Of a stretch of 64,000 nucleotides of DNA, positions 13,101-64,000 are shown piece by piece. The DNA is from Ovis canadensis. Taxonomy: Eukaryota; Chordata; Mammalia; Artiodactyla; Bovidae. The stretch covers positions 8,020,501-8,084,500 of the forward strand of contig NC_091247.1 of the NCBI RefSeq assembly GCF_042477335.2, given 5' to 3'. The notes under the pieces were generated by a model that was not told where the DNA came from, ran no database searches, and saw nothing but the letters and a program-made list of their open reading frames with translations. The position numbers and the translations under genes were made by a program. The first letter of the stretch is position 1, and each line of letters starts with the position of its first letter.

Positions 13101-16100
13101 AGCAGATTCTGGAGAGCATGCAGAGCGACCGCACCACCATCAGCCGCGCGCTCTCCCAGAACCGCGAGCTCAAGGAGCAGCTGGCCGAGCTGCAGAATGG
13201 ATTCGTCAGGCTGGTGCGCAGCCCCGCCTGCCCAGCCCACTCTCCTCCCTGGCTAAGCCCTTTGGGGGTGGGGTGAGACACTTAACCCCTCTGGCAGCCT
13301 TGGTTTTCCCACCTGTAAAATGGGTGATATGGACCTTTCAAGACTGGTGCCCACAAAGGCACCCTGGGAGCCAGAAAGCCCCACTTGGAGGGATGTGGGA
13401 GGGTGTGGAGGTGGGTGGACTTCCCTACCTGGCTCCACACTTCCTTGAGCTGTGGGAGCTGGACACCAGGTTTTGGAGTCTCCAGCTGCATTGGGTGGCC
13501 ACTCACTGCCCCTCTCTATGCAGTCCAATGAGAACATGGAGATTACCAGTGCGCTACAGTCCGAGCAGCACCTCAAGAAGGAGCTGGCCAAGAAGCTGGG
13601 CCAGCTGCAGGAGAAGCTGGGGGAGCTGAAGGAGACGGTAACCCCTGCCCCCAAAGGAAGGGCTAGGAGACAGGCACCCCCCCAGGCAGGGAGGTGGGGG
13701 GCAGCCAGAACAGGTGACCCTGGGGTCCTTCAGAGCCTGTGACTGATACCTCCTGGCCTCTGACTTTCAGAGCTGGGTAGCCCTATGCCATAGATCCGTG
13801 TCCCTGCTAGAGGCATCAAACCCGTAGTTAGAGAAAAGAGACATACGGTGGCTAGCTCCTTAGGCTCAGCCCTGAATTCCAACCTTGCATCTCTAAGGCT
13901 CAGTTTCCTTGTATTAAAAGGAAGTTAGTATTTTTCTCCTAGAAGCATTGGGGATTAAAGGAGAATCCTGCAGGGGAAGCCGCAGGCATTCAAGTGTGGA
14001 CCTCACAGCTGTTGGCCGGAAAAGCTGTTCTGCTTTTCCACTCATCCATAGCCTCGAGTTAGGATAGAAAGACGCTTGCTATGAGGGGTGAGGCTGGGTG
14101 AAGGCGGCACGGGGCTCTGGATGAGGAAGCCGGGACCCGGGCAACCGGCAAAGCCCTGTGCAGTGTCCGTCTCCGGCTGAGGGGTCTGTGCCCGGCCTCC
14201 CCGGCCCAGGGGCTCAGACTGTGGAAGCAAGCCACCCCCTGCCCTCAGCCCCCAGGGTCATCACCCCGCCCCTGCCCTCACCCCCCGGGGTCTGCCCGCA
14301 GGTGGAGGTGAAGCGCCAGGAGGTTCAAGATCTGCAGCAGCAGCGGGACGAGTACCTGAACCACCTGCAGCATTACGTGGCCGCCTGCCAGCTGCATGTG
14401 GCCGCCTACCAGCAGCTGGCCTTGGAGAAGGAGGCGCTGCACAAGCAGATGCTACTGCAGACCCAGCTCATGGACCGGCTGCAGCACGAGGAAGTCCAGG
14501 GCAAGGTGGCGATGGAGGTGGCCCGCCAGGAGTTACAGGAGACCCAGGTGAGGGCGTCGGGACGCTGGGCCCCTGAGAGGGAAGGCCTGCGGCCTGTGTC
14601 CCTCCTCACTCTCTTCCCTGGCCCCTTAGGAGCGCCTGGAAGCTGCCAACCAGCAGAACCAGCAGCTTCAGGCCCAGCTGACTATCATGGCTGTGCCTGG
14701 GGAAGGTCAGTGGGGAGGCCTGGAGGGAGGACACTGGCCTGAGGAGCAGGGGGACGTCTGGCAGCATGGCACCGAGTTGTTTTTCAGCCCTGAGTTAGAT
14801 GAGGCCATGGGGACGGTGGGTCCTCTTCCCCCGGCCACTGGCTAGCCCAGGGCTGCAGAGTGAGGTTGGGGGCAGAGCTGGGCTCTGAGCTTTCTTCCAG
14901 GCCTGCTCCGCCTCCGTGGTTGGGGGGGTCTGAAGACCCCCTGTCTGTCCCCAACAGGAGACGGACTGGACAGTGAGGAGCAGGATGAGGAGGCTCCAAG
15001 GCCTAAGCTGAGTGTGCCGGAGGAGCTGGAGAGCCGAGAGGCCCTGGTGAGCGGACCTCCCCACTCCTCGCCTGTCTCACTCCCCCCACCGCCACCCTAC
15101 CCCACCCCCAGCGGTTCCTCTCAGACACTCTTCTTTGCGGTTTCTTCCCTCCATCTCTGGTCGTCCCCCAACCTCCCCTGGGAGCCGTGGTCAGCCAGCG
15201 TGTCATCCTCCAACCACAGGCGTGCGCCCCGAGACCCTGAGAAGAGGCATGTCTCTCTGCCTGCCCGCCCACCCCTCTCTGGTCCTGTGTGTCTGCCACA
15301 AAAGCACGTGTGCCCGCTACAAAAGCACGTGTGCCCTCTCCCCCGCAGGTGGAATTTTTCCACTCGGCCTTGGCCAGTGCTGAGGATGAGCAGGCCCGGC
15401 TACGCGGGCAGTTGAAGGAGCAGAAGCTACGCTGCCAGCGCCTCTGTAACCTGGCAGCCGCAGCCCAGGACGGGGTGGAAAAGGAGGCCCCCGCCCCCAG
15501 GACTGGGGGAGACAGTGTGCCCGCGGAGGCGCACCAGGCCCTCCAAGTGGCCATGGACAAGCTGCAGGTGCGTGAGCTGCCCCCCAGTGGGGTCCAGGAA
15601 GGGTGGGGGCCCCTGTGGGCAGGTCGCTGCTGAGCCCTGACCCTGCCCTCTGGCCTTAGGGCCGCTTTACGGAGCTCATGCAGGAGAAAGTAGATCTGAA
15701 GGAGCGGGTGGAGGAGCTGGAGCATCGCTGTATCCAGCTATCTGGAGAGACGGACACTATTGGTGAGTGGGGAGGCGGGGCCCGGGGCGGGGGGCTGGAT
15801 GCGGGCAGCACCACATTGCCTCTGAGCCACGTCTGCCCTCCCCACCTCCTGCAGGAGAATATATCGCCCTCTATCAGAGTCAGAGGGCCGTACTGAAAGC
15901 CCGCCATCAGGAGAAGGAAGAGTACATTAGCCGGCTGGCTCAGGACAAGGAGGAGATGAAGGTAGGGGTCCTTCTGCCCGTCTCTACAGGCCGGGGTGGG
16001 GTGCGGCGGGGCTGCTGAGTACTTCTCCCTCCAGGTGAAGCTGTTGGAGCTCCAGGAACTGGTTTTATGCCTGGTGGGTGAACGAAATGAATGGTATGGC

Positions 16101-16491
16101 AAATTCCTGGCTGCCCAGAAACCTGCTGGTGAGCCCACTACAGCACCCCACACCTGCCAGGAGCCCAGCACTGCTGACAATGAGGGTGGTGAGTAGTAGC
16201 ACCCTTGGGGTACTGGTGGGCAGGCAGGGGTGAGCTGGCACACCACTCTAAGCTCTGCTGCCCTCTCTCCCCAAAGGCCTCCAGGAGGTGAGCCTCGCCG
16301 ACAGCGTGGAGCCCCCCCAGGGGGCCCTGCAGGGCCAGACCCCCCCTGAAAACCCCACCGCGCAGCAGATCATGCAGCTGCTGCGTGAGATCCAGAACCC
16401 CCAGGAGCACCCAGGCTTGGGCAGCAACGCTTGCATCCCCTTCTTCTACCGAGCTGACGACAATGACGAAGTGAAGATCATGGTGATCTAG
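629..16491 (+). CDS. GOLGA2: Golgin A2 / GM130, complete spliced coding region (27 exons)
   Basis: GM130 is a peripheral cis-Golgi matrix protein. It tethers vesicles through p115, is anchored by GRASP65 at its C-terminus, and takes part in Golgi stacking and mitotic spindle assembly. Joined exons: 629-709, 2244-2366, 3330-3410, 6455-6571, 6839-6882, 6985-7048, 7442-7501, 7688-7768, 8560-8598, 9096-9158, 9247-9340, 9431-9537, 10606-10664, 10947-11088, 11935-12021, 12125-12232, 12436-12523, 12876-13213, 13524-13637, 14302-14547, 14630-14705, 14958-15046, 15349-15567, 15660-15762, 15855-15961, 16035-16188, 16277-16491. They total 3099 nt with no internal stop. Visible in the product: a basic N-terminus with an NLS-like KKKRKIK, long heptad-rich coiled coil, an acidic linker near residues 740-755, and a C-terminus ending in KIMVI, the GRASP65-binding end. 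All introns are GT-AG. Identity rests on extended agreement with the human protein from memory. Uncertain points are the start codon (Met1 or Met12) and whether exon 3 is constitutive. Confidence 0.95.
2244..2366 (+). CDS. GOLGA2: GOLGA2 coding exon 2
   Basis: Residues 28-68. Continues the p115-binding basic N-terminus. It contains the NSPG serine (Ser25 counted from Met12), the known CDK1 site that controls p115 release in mitosis, and the NLS-like KKKRKIK known in GM130 to bind importin-alpha. Phase 0 on both sides. Confidence 0.93.
2418..2682 (+). repeat. MIR SINE in GOLGA2 intron 2
   Basis: gtagtggttaagattgtgg start, central ttaggcaaattgtttaagct, end caataaagagtagttgctag. Confidence 0.75.
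2805..2945 (+). repeat. MIR SINE in GOLGA2 intron 2
   Basis: ctgggaaaatcacttcctcc, gggcctcagtttcctcatct, gtaaaatgatac. Confidence 0.8.
3330..3410 (+). CDS. GOLGA2: GOLGA2 coding exon 3, probable 27-codon cassette
   Basis: 81 nt, phase 0 on both sides, with a clean TAG acceptor and GTGAGG donor. It encodes 27 residues ([14 protein letters not shown]...LDKWK) absent from the commonest human GM130 form as I recall it, so it is likely alternatively spliced. Skipping keeps the frame. Confidence 0.8.
4719..4848 (-). repeat. CHR-type tRNA-Glu SINE
   Basis: Reverse: 16-nt T-run tail, then tggaccaccagggaagttcc head. In GOLGA2 intron 3. Confidence 0.92.
6455..6571 (+). CDS. GOLGA2: GOLGA2 coding exon 4
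   Basis: Residues 96-134. Pro/Ser/Thr-rich linker between the p115-binding N-terminus and the coiled coil. It follows a 3 kb intron containing a CHR-type SINE. Phase 0 on both sides. Confidence 0.92.
6839..6882 (+). CDS. GOLGA2: GOLGA2 coding exon 5
   Basis: 44 nt beginning NHDADN, ending in phase 2 at AC|GTGAGT. Separated from exon 6 by an intron of only 102 nt. Confidence 0.9.
6985..7048 (+). CDS. GOLGA2: GOLGA2 coding exon 6
   Basis: Encodes the conserved [18 protein letters not shown] stretch that opens the helical region. Donor GTACCC after GAG. Confidence 0.93.
7442..7501 (+). CDS. GOLGA2: GOLGA2 coding exon 7
   Basis: Residues 171-190 (SSSYINGEG... to KNLE). 60 nt, phase 0, donor GTAAGT. 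Confidence 0.92.
7688..7768 (+). CDS. GOLGA2: GOLGA2 coding exon 8
   Basis: Residues 191-217, [14 protein letters not shown] onward; start of continuous heptad coiled coil. Phase 0 on both sides. Confidence 0.93.
8560..8598 (+). CDS. GOLGA2: GOLGA2 coding exon 9
   Basis: Small 39-nt exon, residues 218-230 ([13 protein letters not shown]), phase 0. A Bov-tA SINE begins only 35 nt downstream of its donor. Confidence 0.9.
8633..8843 (+). repeat. Bov-tA SINE
   Basis: gggcttccctggtggctcag head to acttagcgactaaacaac. Full length, 35 nt after a GOLGA2 donor. Confidence 0.95.
9096..9158 (+). CDS. GOLGA2: GOLGA2 coding exon 10
   Basis: Residues 231-251 ([20 protein letters not shown]), coiled coil. 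Followed by an 88-nt intron. Confidence 0.93.
9247..9340 (+). CDS. GOLGA2: GOLGA2 coding exon 11
   Basis: [20 protein letters not shown] onward; one of the best conserved coiled-coil segments. Ends in phase 1; the intron to exon 12 is 90 nt. Confidence 0.94.
9431..9537 (+). CDS. GOLGA2: GOLGA2 coding exon 12
   Basis: Coiled coil ending in [12 protein letters not shown], residues 283-318. Donor GTGAGC. Confidence 0.94.
9946..10060 (+). repeat. CHR-type SINE, internally deleted
   Basis: gggacttccctggtggtcca head, missing the B-box segment, ending in cagccaaataaatattttta. Confidence 0.9.
10606..10664 (+). CDS. GOLGA2: GOLGA2 coding exon 13
   Basis: [19 protein letters not shown]; ends in phase 2 at AA|GTAGGA. 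Confidence 0.92.
10947..11088 (+). CDS. GOLGA2: GOLGA2 coding exon 14
   Basis: [20 protein letters not shown] through to SELLLQQ; coiled coil, residues 338-385. Followed by an 846-nt intron that carries a mariner-type palindrome and an L1 tail. Confidence 0.93.
11334..11416. mobile_element. Mariner-type palindromic MITE
   Basis: ttgggttggccaagtaggtc on the left pairs with the reverse complement of caaactttttgaccaaacca on the right, giving an 80-bp imperfect hairpin around ttttccat/atggaaaa. Known abundant family in cetartiodactyls. In GOLGA2 intron 14. Confidence 0.8.
11555..11820 (+). repeat. L1 3' end fragment
   Basis: gagtactatgtaaccattat, tgagtatttagtgaaaataa. Confidence 0.5.
11935..12021 (+). 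CDS. GOLGA2: GOLGA2 coding exon 15
   Basis: Residues 386-414, [20 protein letters not shown]; phase 0. Confidence 0.92.
12125..12232 (+). CDS. GOLGA2: GOLGA2 coding exon 16
   Basis: Residues 415-450, ending [15 protein letters not shown]; phase 0. Confidence 0.92.
12436..12523 (+). CDS. GOLGA2: GOLGA2 coding exon 17
   Basis: [20 protein letters not shown] to RNQI; ends in phase 1 with donor GTGAGC. Confidence 0.92.
12876..13213 (+). CDS. GOLGA2: GOLGA2 coding exon 18 (largest)
   Basis: 338 nt, residues 480-592. A short Pro-rich hinge ([11 protein letters not shown]) interrupts the coiled coil. Then comes the long segment with [19 protein letters not shown], the hallmark shared by GM130 and the GOLGA6/8 family. 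Confidence 0.94.
13524..13637 (+). CDS. GOLGA2: GOLGA2 coding exon 19
   Basis: Residues 593-630, [20 protein letters not shown]; phase 0, donor GTAACC. Confidence 0.93.
14302..14547 (+). CDS. GOLGA2: GOLGA2 coding exon 20
   Basis: Residues 631-712. Contains an in-frame 21-bp tandem duplication at 14377-14418, giving VAACQLH then VAAYQQL, where human GM130 as I remember it has one copy. Phase 0 on both sides. Confidence 0.93.
14630..14705 (+). CDS. GOLGA2: GOLGA2 coding exon 21
   Basis: [20 protein letters not shown]; ends in phase 1 after an 82-nt upstream intron. Confidence 0.92.
14958..15046 (+). CDS. GOLGA2: GOLGA2 coding exon 22
   Basis: Acidic linker [17 protein letters not shown] and then EELESREAL. 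From memory, the acidic run is much shorter here than in human. Confidence 0.92.
15349..15567 (+). CDS. GOLGA2: GOLGA2 coding exon 23
   Basis: Residues 768-840, [20 protein letters not shown] onward. The acceptor is preceded by a short intronic tandem repeat (15296-15336). Confidence 0.93.
15660..15762 (+). CDS. GOLGA2: GOLGA2 coding exon 24
   Basis: [20 protein letters not shown] to SGETDTI; strongly conserved. Phase 1 end. Confidence 0.94.
15855..15961 (+). CDS. GOLGA2: GOLGA2 coding exon 25
   Basis: [20 protein letters not shown] to QDKEEMK; conserved terminal coiled coil. The downstream intron is 73 nt. Confidence 0.94.
16035..16188 (+). CDS. GOLGA2: GOLGA2 coding exon 26
   Basis: [20 protein letters not shown] and then a Pro/Thr-rich stretch. 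An internal GTGAGC at 16129 resembles a donor, but only the downstream G|GTGAGT keeps the frame into exon 27. Confidence 0.9.
16277..16491 (+). CDS. GOLGA2: GOLGA2 coding exon 27 (terminal) with stop
   Basis: Residues 962-1032 and the TAG at 16489-16491. Encodes [20 protein letters not shown] and the C-terminal [19 protein letters not shown], the GRASP65-binding tail. Confidence 0.95.
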
Positions 16492-17252
16492 TGGCCTGAC
16501 ACCGGCAGGCAGAGACCACAGACATGGGGCCGGGGGCTTTGCCCCCACCTGTCCCTGCCTCCTTGTCCCTCTTTCCTCCCCCCCCCCCCCATCCCTAGAC
16601 TAGCACGCTGAAACCCTTGAAGAAAGGGGTATAAGCCCCCCGTCAAATGAGGGGAAACAAACAGGTGCAGGCCCCTTGCCATCTTGGCCAGGGCTGTGTC
16701 TTGATATCTGGACTGCTACTAGTTCCAGAGAGAAACAAAGAGCCAGAGGCTCAATTAAAGGCAGTTTATTTAAGAGGCGGGCCTTCTTGGGGAGCAGGGG
16801 CTCCCTGGTGGCTTCCTCACCCCTACCAAGCAGTCCTTTCAGAGGGGCTCATGCATCCTCTATTCAGAGGCACTTTGGGGCCAAGTGCCCCCTCCTTGCC
16901 CAGCTTGACAACTGGGCAGCACTCTCACAGGCCTTGGGACAGTTGGGCAAATTGAGGCCAAGCAAGAACATAAGCTGGTGGCGGAGTGGGCTCCCTCCCC
17001 AGTGTTTATACTGTAACTCTGTAACATTTTGTATATTCTGGAGGTAGGGCAGCGCCCCTGTATCTCAGCAGAGGTTGGAGCTGGTGAATGGGGAGGAACT
17101 TCTATTAAATATTTGGGGCTGGGGAAACTTATTTATTAATAGTATAGGGTAGAGAGAGAAGGTGGAGGCGGGGACGGGTTTGTGCCCGGGTGATTCGACT
17201 CCTATTTCGTTTCACTTTTTATTTCTGAATAAATGAATTTAGCCATACTGCT
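16492..17252 (+). other. GOLGA2: GOLGA2 3' UTR
   Basis: About 760 nt from the stop to the expected cleavage site. Variant ATTAAA hexamers at 16754-16759 and 17104-17109 could give shorter ends. Includes a C-run near 16578. Confidence 0.8.
17228..17233 (+). terminator. GOLGA2: GOLGA2 polyadenylation signal AATAAA
   Basis: Canonical hexamer, with a GT-rich element (TGGTGTGTGCC) and a T-run 25-40 nt downstream, so cleavage is expected near 17250. Confidence 0.85.
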
Positions 17253-17254
17253 TG

Positions 17255-17848
17255 TCCTGGTGTGTGCCTTTTTTCTGTCTCTGGGTCCTGGGGTCTGTGC
17301 CATGAGCACTGAACAGGGAGCAGGTCCTGCCAACAGAGGGCAGGCTTCTAGTTGTGCCAATCTCCAGGGTGTCTGGGCACATCCAGTGGGGCTGTTAGAG
17401 ATTTTTTGAGGCCTGTCACCCACTGCTGCCTGGTGAAGCCTGGGGGACCCCAGGGGAACTCCAAAGGGGCTCTCAGGGGCCATCCTGCCTTAATAGCGGA
17501 GTGACTCGAAGTTGGATCTGATCTCAGGGAGGGAAAGCAGAGTGCCGCAGCACCAAGTGCTGACTTCCAGCTCAAGTGTCCATTCCATCACCCTGTCCCT
17601 CCACAGTGCCTGGCTGGGCCGTGCCTCTCCCCCTGGGCCCCCTGGTGGCCAGCGCAGGGTTCGCAGGATCAGCTGACGCCAAGTGCTTTCCCAGTAGGCT
17701 TCGGAAAGGATGGGGCTTTCCCTGCCCCACAACATCTTAAAGCATCGTATCAATAGCTGGGCACCCCCATCCCTCACCCCAATGTTTAAACCTTTACCTC
17801 CCCCCAGGCGCCACAGTGAACACAAGGCTTCAGAGGACACGCTGTTCC
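17255..17848. other. GOLGA2-DNM1 convergent intergenic spacer
   Basis: About 0.6 kb between two opposed 3' ends. I see no repeat, ORF or RNA gene in it. Confidence 0.6.
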
Positions 17849-17849
17849 C

Positions 17850-18386
17850 CATCGTCCAGAAATGGGTTTTATTCTCAGCTGAGAGACAGCAAGACTGATA
17901 GCAGTCAGAGAACCACACAGCTGCCAGCACAGTACCCCCACGCTCGAGGAGGGGGTTGGGACGGGAGGATGGCAGAGGGGGCTGGCTGTCCACAGGCTGG
18001 GCATGACACTGGGGCTCACTGGAGGTGGCACGCTTTGGAGGGGGATGTCAGGGTGACAGGTGTTCCCTTGTAGTTGGGCTGCAAGACTCCTCAAGGACAG
18101 CACGGTGATTGATTCCTGACACCAGAGCCGAGCCTTGGCAATAGATATGTTTGTATATGTATATATATGAGTATTTATAGATATTTATAGAACAGGGCAG
18201 GAGCAAGACCACAGAGGGGCACAAAATTTCACCAACGTCACGCCTGCATGTGTCAGCTCACCACTACAACAGACTAAGTCACAGGTGGAGGGGAGGCTCT
18301 GGGGCTGGGAAGCCACCGTCAAGTCACAGAACAGCCGTCCGGGCAGGCTTGGAAAGGGAGGTCTCCGAGGAATAGGAGGGATCTGG
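17850..18386 (-). other. DNM1: DNM1 3' UTR
   Basis: Runs from the TAA at 18387 to the AATAAA at 17868. It contains an AU-rich alternating stretch at about 18140-18192 that may be a stability or localisation element (inference). Confidence 0.7.
17868..17873 (-). terminator. DNM1: DNM1 polyadenylation signal AATAAA
   Basis: Minus-strand AATAAA (TTTATT on plus) about 510 nt beyond the long-isoform stop. It is the only canonical hexamer near that distance. Confidence 0.75.
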
Positions 18387-61700
<43,314 letters not shown>

Positions 61701-61929
61701 TACCAGACCCCTTGGAGAGTAGTCGTGGCTGCCTCACTCCCTCTTACAGATGGGGAAACTGAGGCTTGGAGGCACGGCCTCCTTCCAAGGTCATAGTCTT
61801 CTGACCTTCAGTTTCACTTGGCTTCACTGCCTTCTACTTTGGGTTGTAACACTAATTTTATTTCCGGCATTTCCCTTCCCGCCTTTGGGCCTCAATCTCC
61901 CTGTTTCTAGAAGGAAAAGATATAGAGCA

Positions 61930-62570
61930 TTAATTTAACAAATATTTACTGAATACGTACTGTAAGCCATACCCTGTTCTAGGCGCTGGAGATATAGCAA
62001 TAAACAAGACAGACCAGGTCTCTACCCTCATAGATCTTACAGTGGAGACAGACAGTAAATGAATAAACAGATAAATGAAACAGTACAAGTGAAGATAGTG
62101 TACACTAATAGTGATGCGAGAAATCAGCACAGCATATGAAGAGTTCTCTTTAGCCTGGCAGGTTGGGAGGGTTCTCTGTGGAGGTGACAGTTGAGAAGAG
62201 ACCTGAATGGTGAGAAGCAGCTGCTGCTGCTGCTGCTAAGTCGCTTCAGTTGTGTCCAACTCTGTGCGACCCCATAGGTGGCAGCCCACCAGGCTCCGCT
62301 CTCCCTGGGATTCTCCAGGCAAGGACACTGGAGTGGGTTGCCATTTCCTTCTCTAATGCATGAAAGTGAAAAGTGAAAGTGAAGTCGCTCAGTCGTGTCT
62401 GACTCTTCGAGACCCCATGGACTGCAGCCTACCAGGCTCCTCTGTCCATGGGATTTTCCAGGCAAGAGTACTAGAGTGGGTTGCCATTGCCTTCTCCGAG
62501 GAGCAGCTAGCCAGGCCAAATGAACAGCAGGTACAAAGGCTCTGACACTTGGAAGGGCCTTCTTGGGACA
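61930..62570 (+). repeat. L2 LINE fragment split by Bov-A2
   Basis: aacaaatatttactgaatac, ctgttctaggcgctggagat, ctcatagatcttacagtgga. The L2 match resumes after the SINE with aggtacaaaggctctgacac. Confidence 0.75.
62219..62503 (-). repeat. Bov-A2 SINE (dimer)
   Basis: Two Bov-A monomers in reverse orientation joined by the gtgaaaagtgaaagtgaa linker near 62362-62382, starting with a (GCT)n run. Inserted into L2. Confidence 0.93.
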
Positions 62571-62805
62571 GTTGGAACGTCTTGTCCTGGTAAGTGAAGT
62601 GTTCTCCCCAAACCATCAGGGTGGTGGTAAAACAGTAGGGCTCGAATCCACGACTCTTGAAACCCTATCCTATTTATTTTTTTCACATAGAAAGACCGGG
62701 GGGCCCCAAGCCAAGTTTTCCACCTCTGCATTTAAGGAACCTAACTGGGACTCCCCACAAGGAGACTAGGGAAGAGAACAGAGAACAGAGAGAGAACCCT
62801 GGAGA

Positions 62806-62884
62806 ACAGAGGAGCCTAGAGAGCTACAGTCCATGAGGTTGCAAAGAGTTGGACATGACTTAGAGATTAGCAACAACAACAGTC
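62806..62884 (+). repeat. Bov-A tail fragment
   Basis: ctacagtccatgaggttgca, gttggacatgacttagagat, with an aacaacaaca tail. Confidence 0.85.
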
Positions 62885-62969
62885 CTGTTCTACTGGGGAT
62901 CAGTAGGTCACCATCTGTGAAGACAGTGGGGGCCACTGCTGGGAGATCAGTAGTCTGTAAATTGGAGGC

Positions 62970-63290
62970 TGTGGTTCATTCACTCATTTAATACATATTT
63001 ATTAAACCAGGAACTCTGCTAGACCTCAGAGATAAAGCAGGGAGCAAAATGGATGAAGCCTTTACCTTCATGTGGCTTATAGTCTAGTAGAAAAAGAAGG
63101 ACAAAGTACAAAGGAGCCCATAAATGTGACTGTCAAATAGTCATGAGTACTTTGGAAGACAAGAAAGCTGGAGAAGTTGGAGGTGGGGGCTGTGTTGCTG
63201 TTTTGCATACAGTGGCTGGAGGAGGATTCTGGTAAGGTGAAAATCTGAGCAGACCTGAAGGAAGTACAGGAGTAACGCATGTGGACCTCT
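62970..63290 (+). repeat. L2 LINE fragment
   Basis: cattcactcatttaatacat, gctagacctcagagataaag, atgtggcttatagtctagta. Confidence 0.65.
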
Positions 63291-63334
63291 GGGGAACATC
63301 TGGGCAGAGAGGAATAAGCGGATTGCATTCCAAG

Positions 63335-63480
63335 AGCCTGACCTGGGTCTTAGATGAGCTGTGTGATCCAGGTTCCTCCATATCTTTGAGCCTCAGTGAT
63401 CTAATCTGGGTAATGGGGATAATGATAGACTGGAATGCCTGTGAAGGGCATGGGCCCGGCCTGAGGCTCAGACGACCCTT
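63335..63480 (+). repeat. MIR SINE
   Basis: gagctgtgtgatccaggttc, gagcctcagtgatctaatct, gggtaatggggataatgata. Confidence 0.65.
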
Positions 63481-64000
63481 ATTAAACCACTGCTTTGAGG
63501 ATGCTGATGATCACAACCTTCCAGAGAACTGGATGTGGATGTGGAACTGCACATCCTGTGTGGCTGCTCCCAGCCAGCCCGTTGTTATGCTCCAGAACCA
63601 GAGAGGGCAGAGATGAAGCCTGGATTGGTGCCATTCATTTATTTAGAGGGTGCCAGTTACAGTCATCCTAGAGGGGTGCCATTGTGGCTGGTTTGTTTTT
63701 CCTAATTACAGTAGCAAAACGTATTGTAAGAATCAGACTTTACACAGTATTTGAAAACTTCTGGTCATCCTCCCACCCAGAGATAACCACTATTTAGAGT
63801 TTATTCTCTGGTTTATCCCATGTATATTCATTTTGTTTCATTTTGTTTTTTACAGAAATGGGATCATACTATAAATCCTGTCTTGCTGAATCACCCATGC
63901 CAGACGAGCAGCCTGGGTATCACCCTGAGTTGGTCAGAAATACACAATCTCATGCTTCACTCATGCTGGATCACAACCTGCATTTAACAAGAATCAAGTG

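Larger units (their letters stand above)
61701..64000. other. Region upstream of DNM1, repeats only
   Basis: Holds L2, Bov-A2, MIR and old L1 pieces. No coding exon is supported. If CIZ1 lies here, this would be its first intron (inference from synteny). Confidence 0.6.

Noticed and set aside
16129-16134. GTGAGC inside GOLGA2 exon 26 as the donor
   Set aside because: Splicing there would drop conserved residues; the site at 16189 keeps phase 1 into exon 27.

Overview
The window is mammalian nuclear DNA from a ruminant, most likely a bovid. It is rich in Bov-tA and Bov-A2 SINEs, CHR-type tRNA-Glu-derived SINEs and a bovine-type L1 3' end, with older MIR, L2 and L1 remnants between them. Two large multi-exon genes fill it, and their reconstructed reading frames are intact end to end. 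The sequence alone does not say which bovid it is.

Left third, plus strand: GOLGA2 (GM130, a cis-Golgi matrix coiled-coil protein). I place 27 coding exons between 629 and 16491, joining to 3099 nt (1032 codons plus stop). The first exon lies in a CpG-rich promoter (about 300-1130). The 3' UTR ends near 17250 behind an AATAAA at 17228. In human the neighbour left of this promoter is the divergent gene SWI5; no SWI5 coding exon can be supported here.

Right two thirds, minus strand: DNM1 (dynamin-1, the neuronal endocytic GTPase). One path through 22 coding exons joins to 2595 nt (864 codons plus stop), the length of the human long isoform. The genes converge tail to tail, about 0.6 kb apart. 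The DNM1 promoter is a CpG island around 60900-61700; CIZ1 is expected beyond it from human synteny, but no CIZ1 coding sequence is visible.

DNM1 shows rich splicing structure: two alternative 139-nt copies of exon 10, of which exactly one keeps the frame; a GC-AG intron just upstream of that choice; two 12-nt microexons placed exactly at the two edges of the PH domain; and a skippable 3' exon that swaps the C-terminus for a short tail. Inside the intron after exon 15, on the opposite strand, lie the miR-199b hairpin and, about 100 nt upstream of it, a mir-3154-like hairpin whose mature arm lacks one G relative to the human sequence as I recall it.

I found no undescribed biological system. 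The points most worth a second look are the antisense miRNA pair with a possible symmetric TATA-like promoter, the GC-AG intron feeding the mutually exclusive exons, the PH-flanking microexons, a 27-residue in-frame exon and a 21-bp coding duplication in GOLGA2, and microsatellites packed into very short DNM1 introns. All exon boundaries were read by eye from splice signals, frame continuity and remembered human proteins; no alignment was run.
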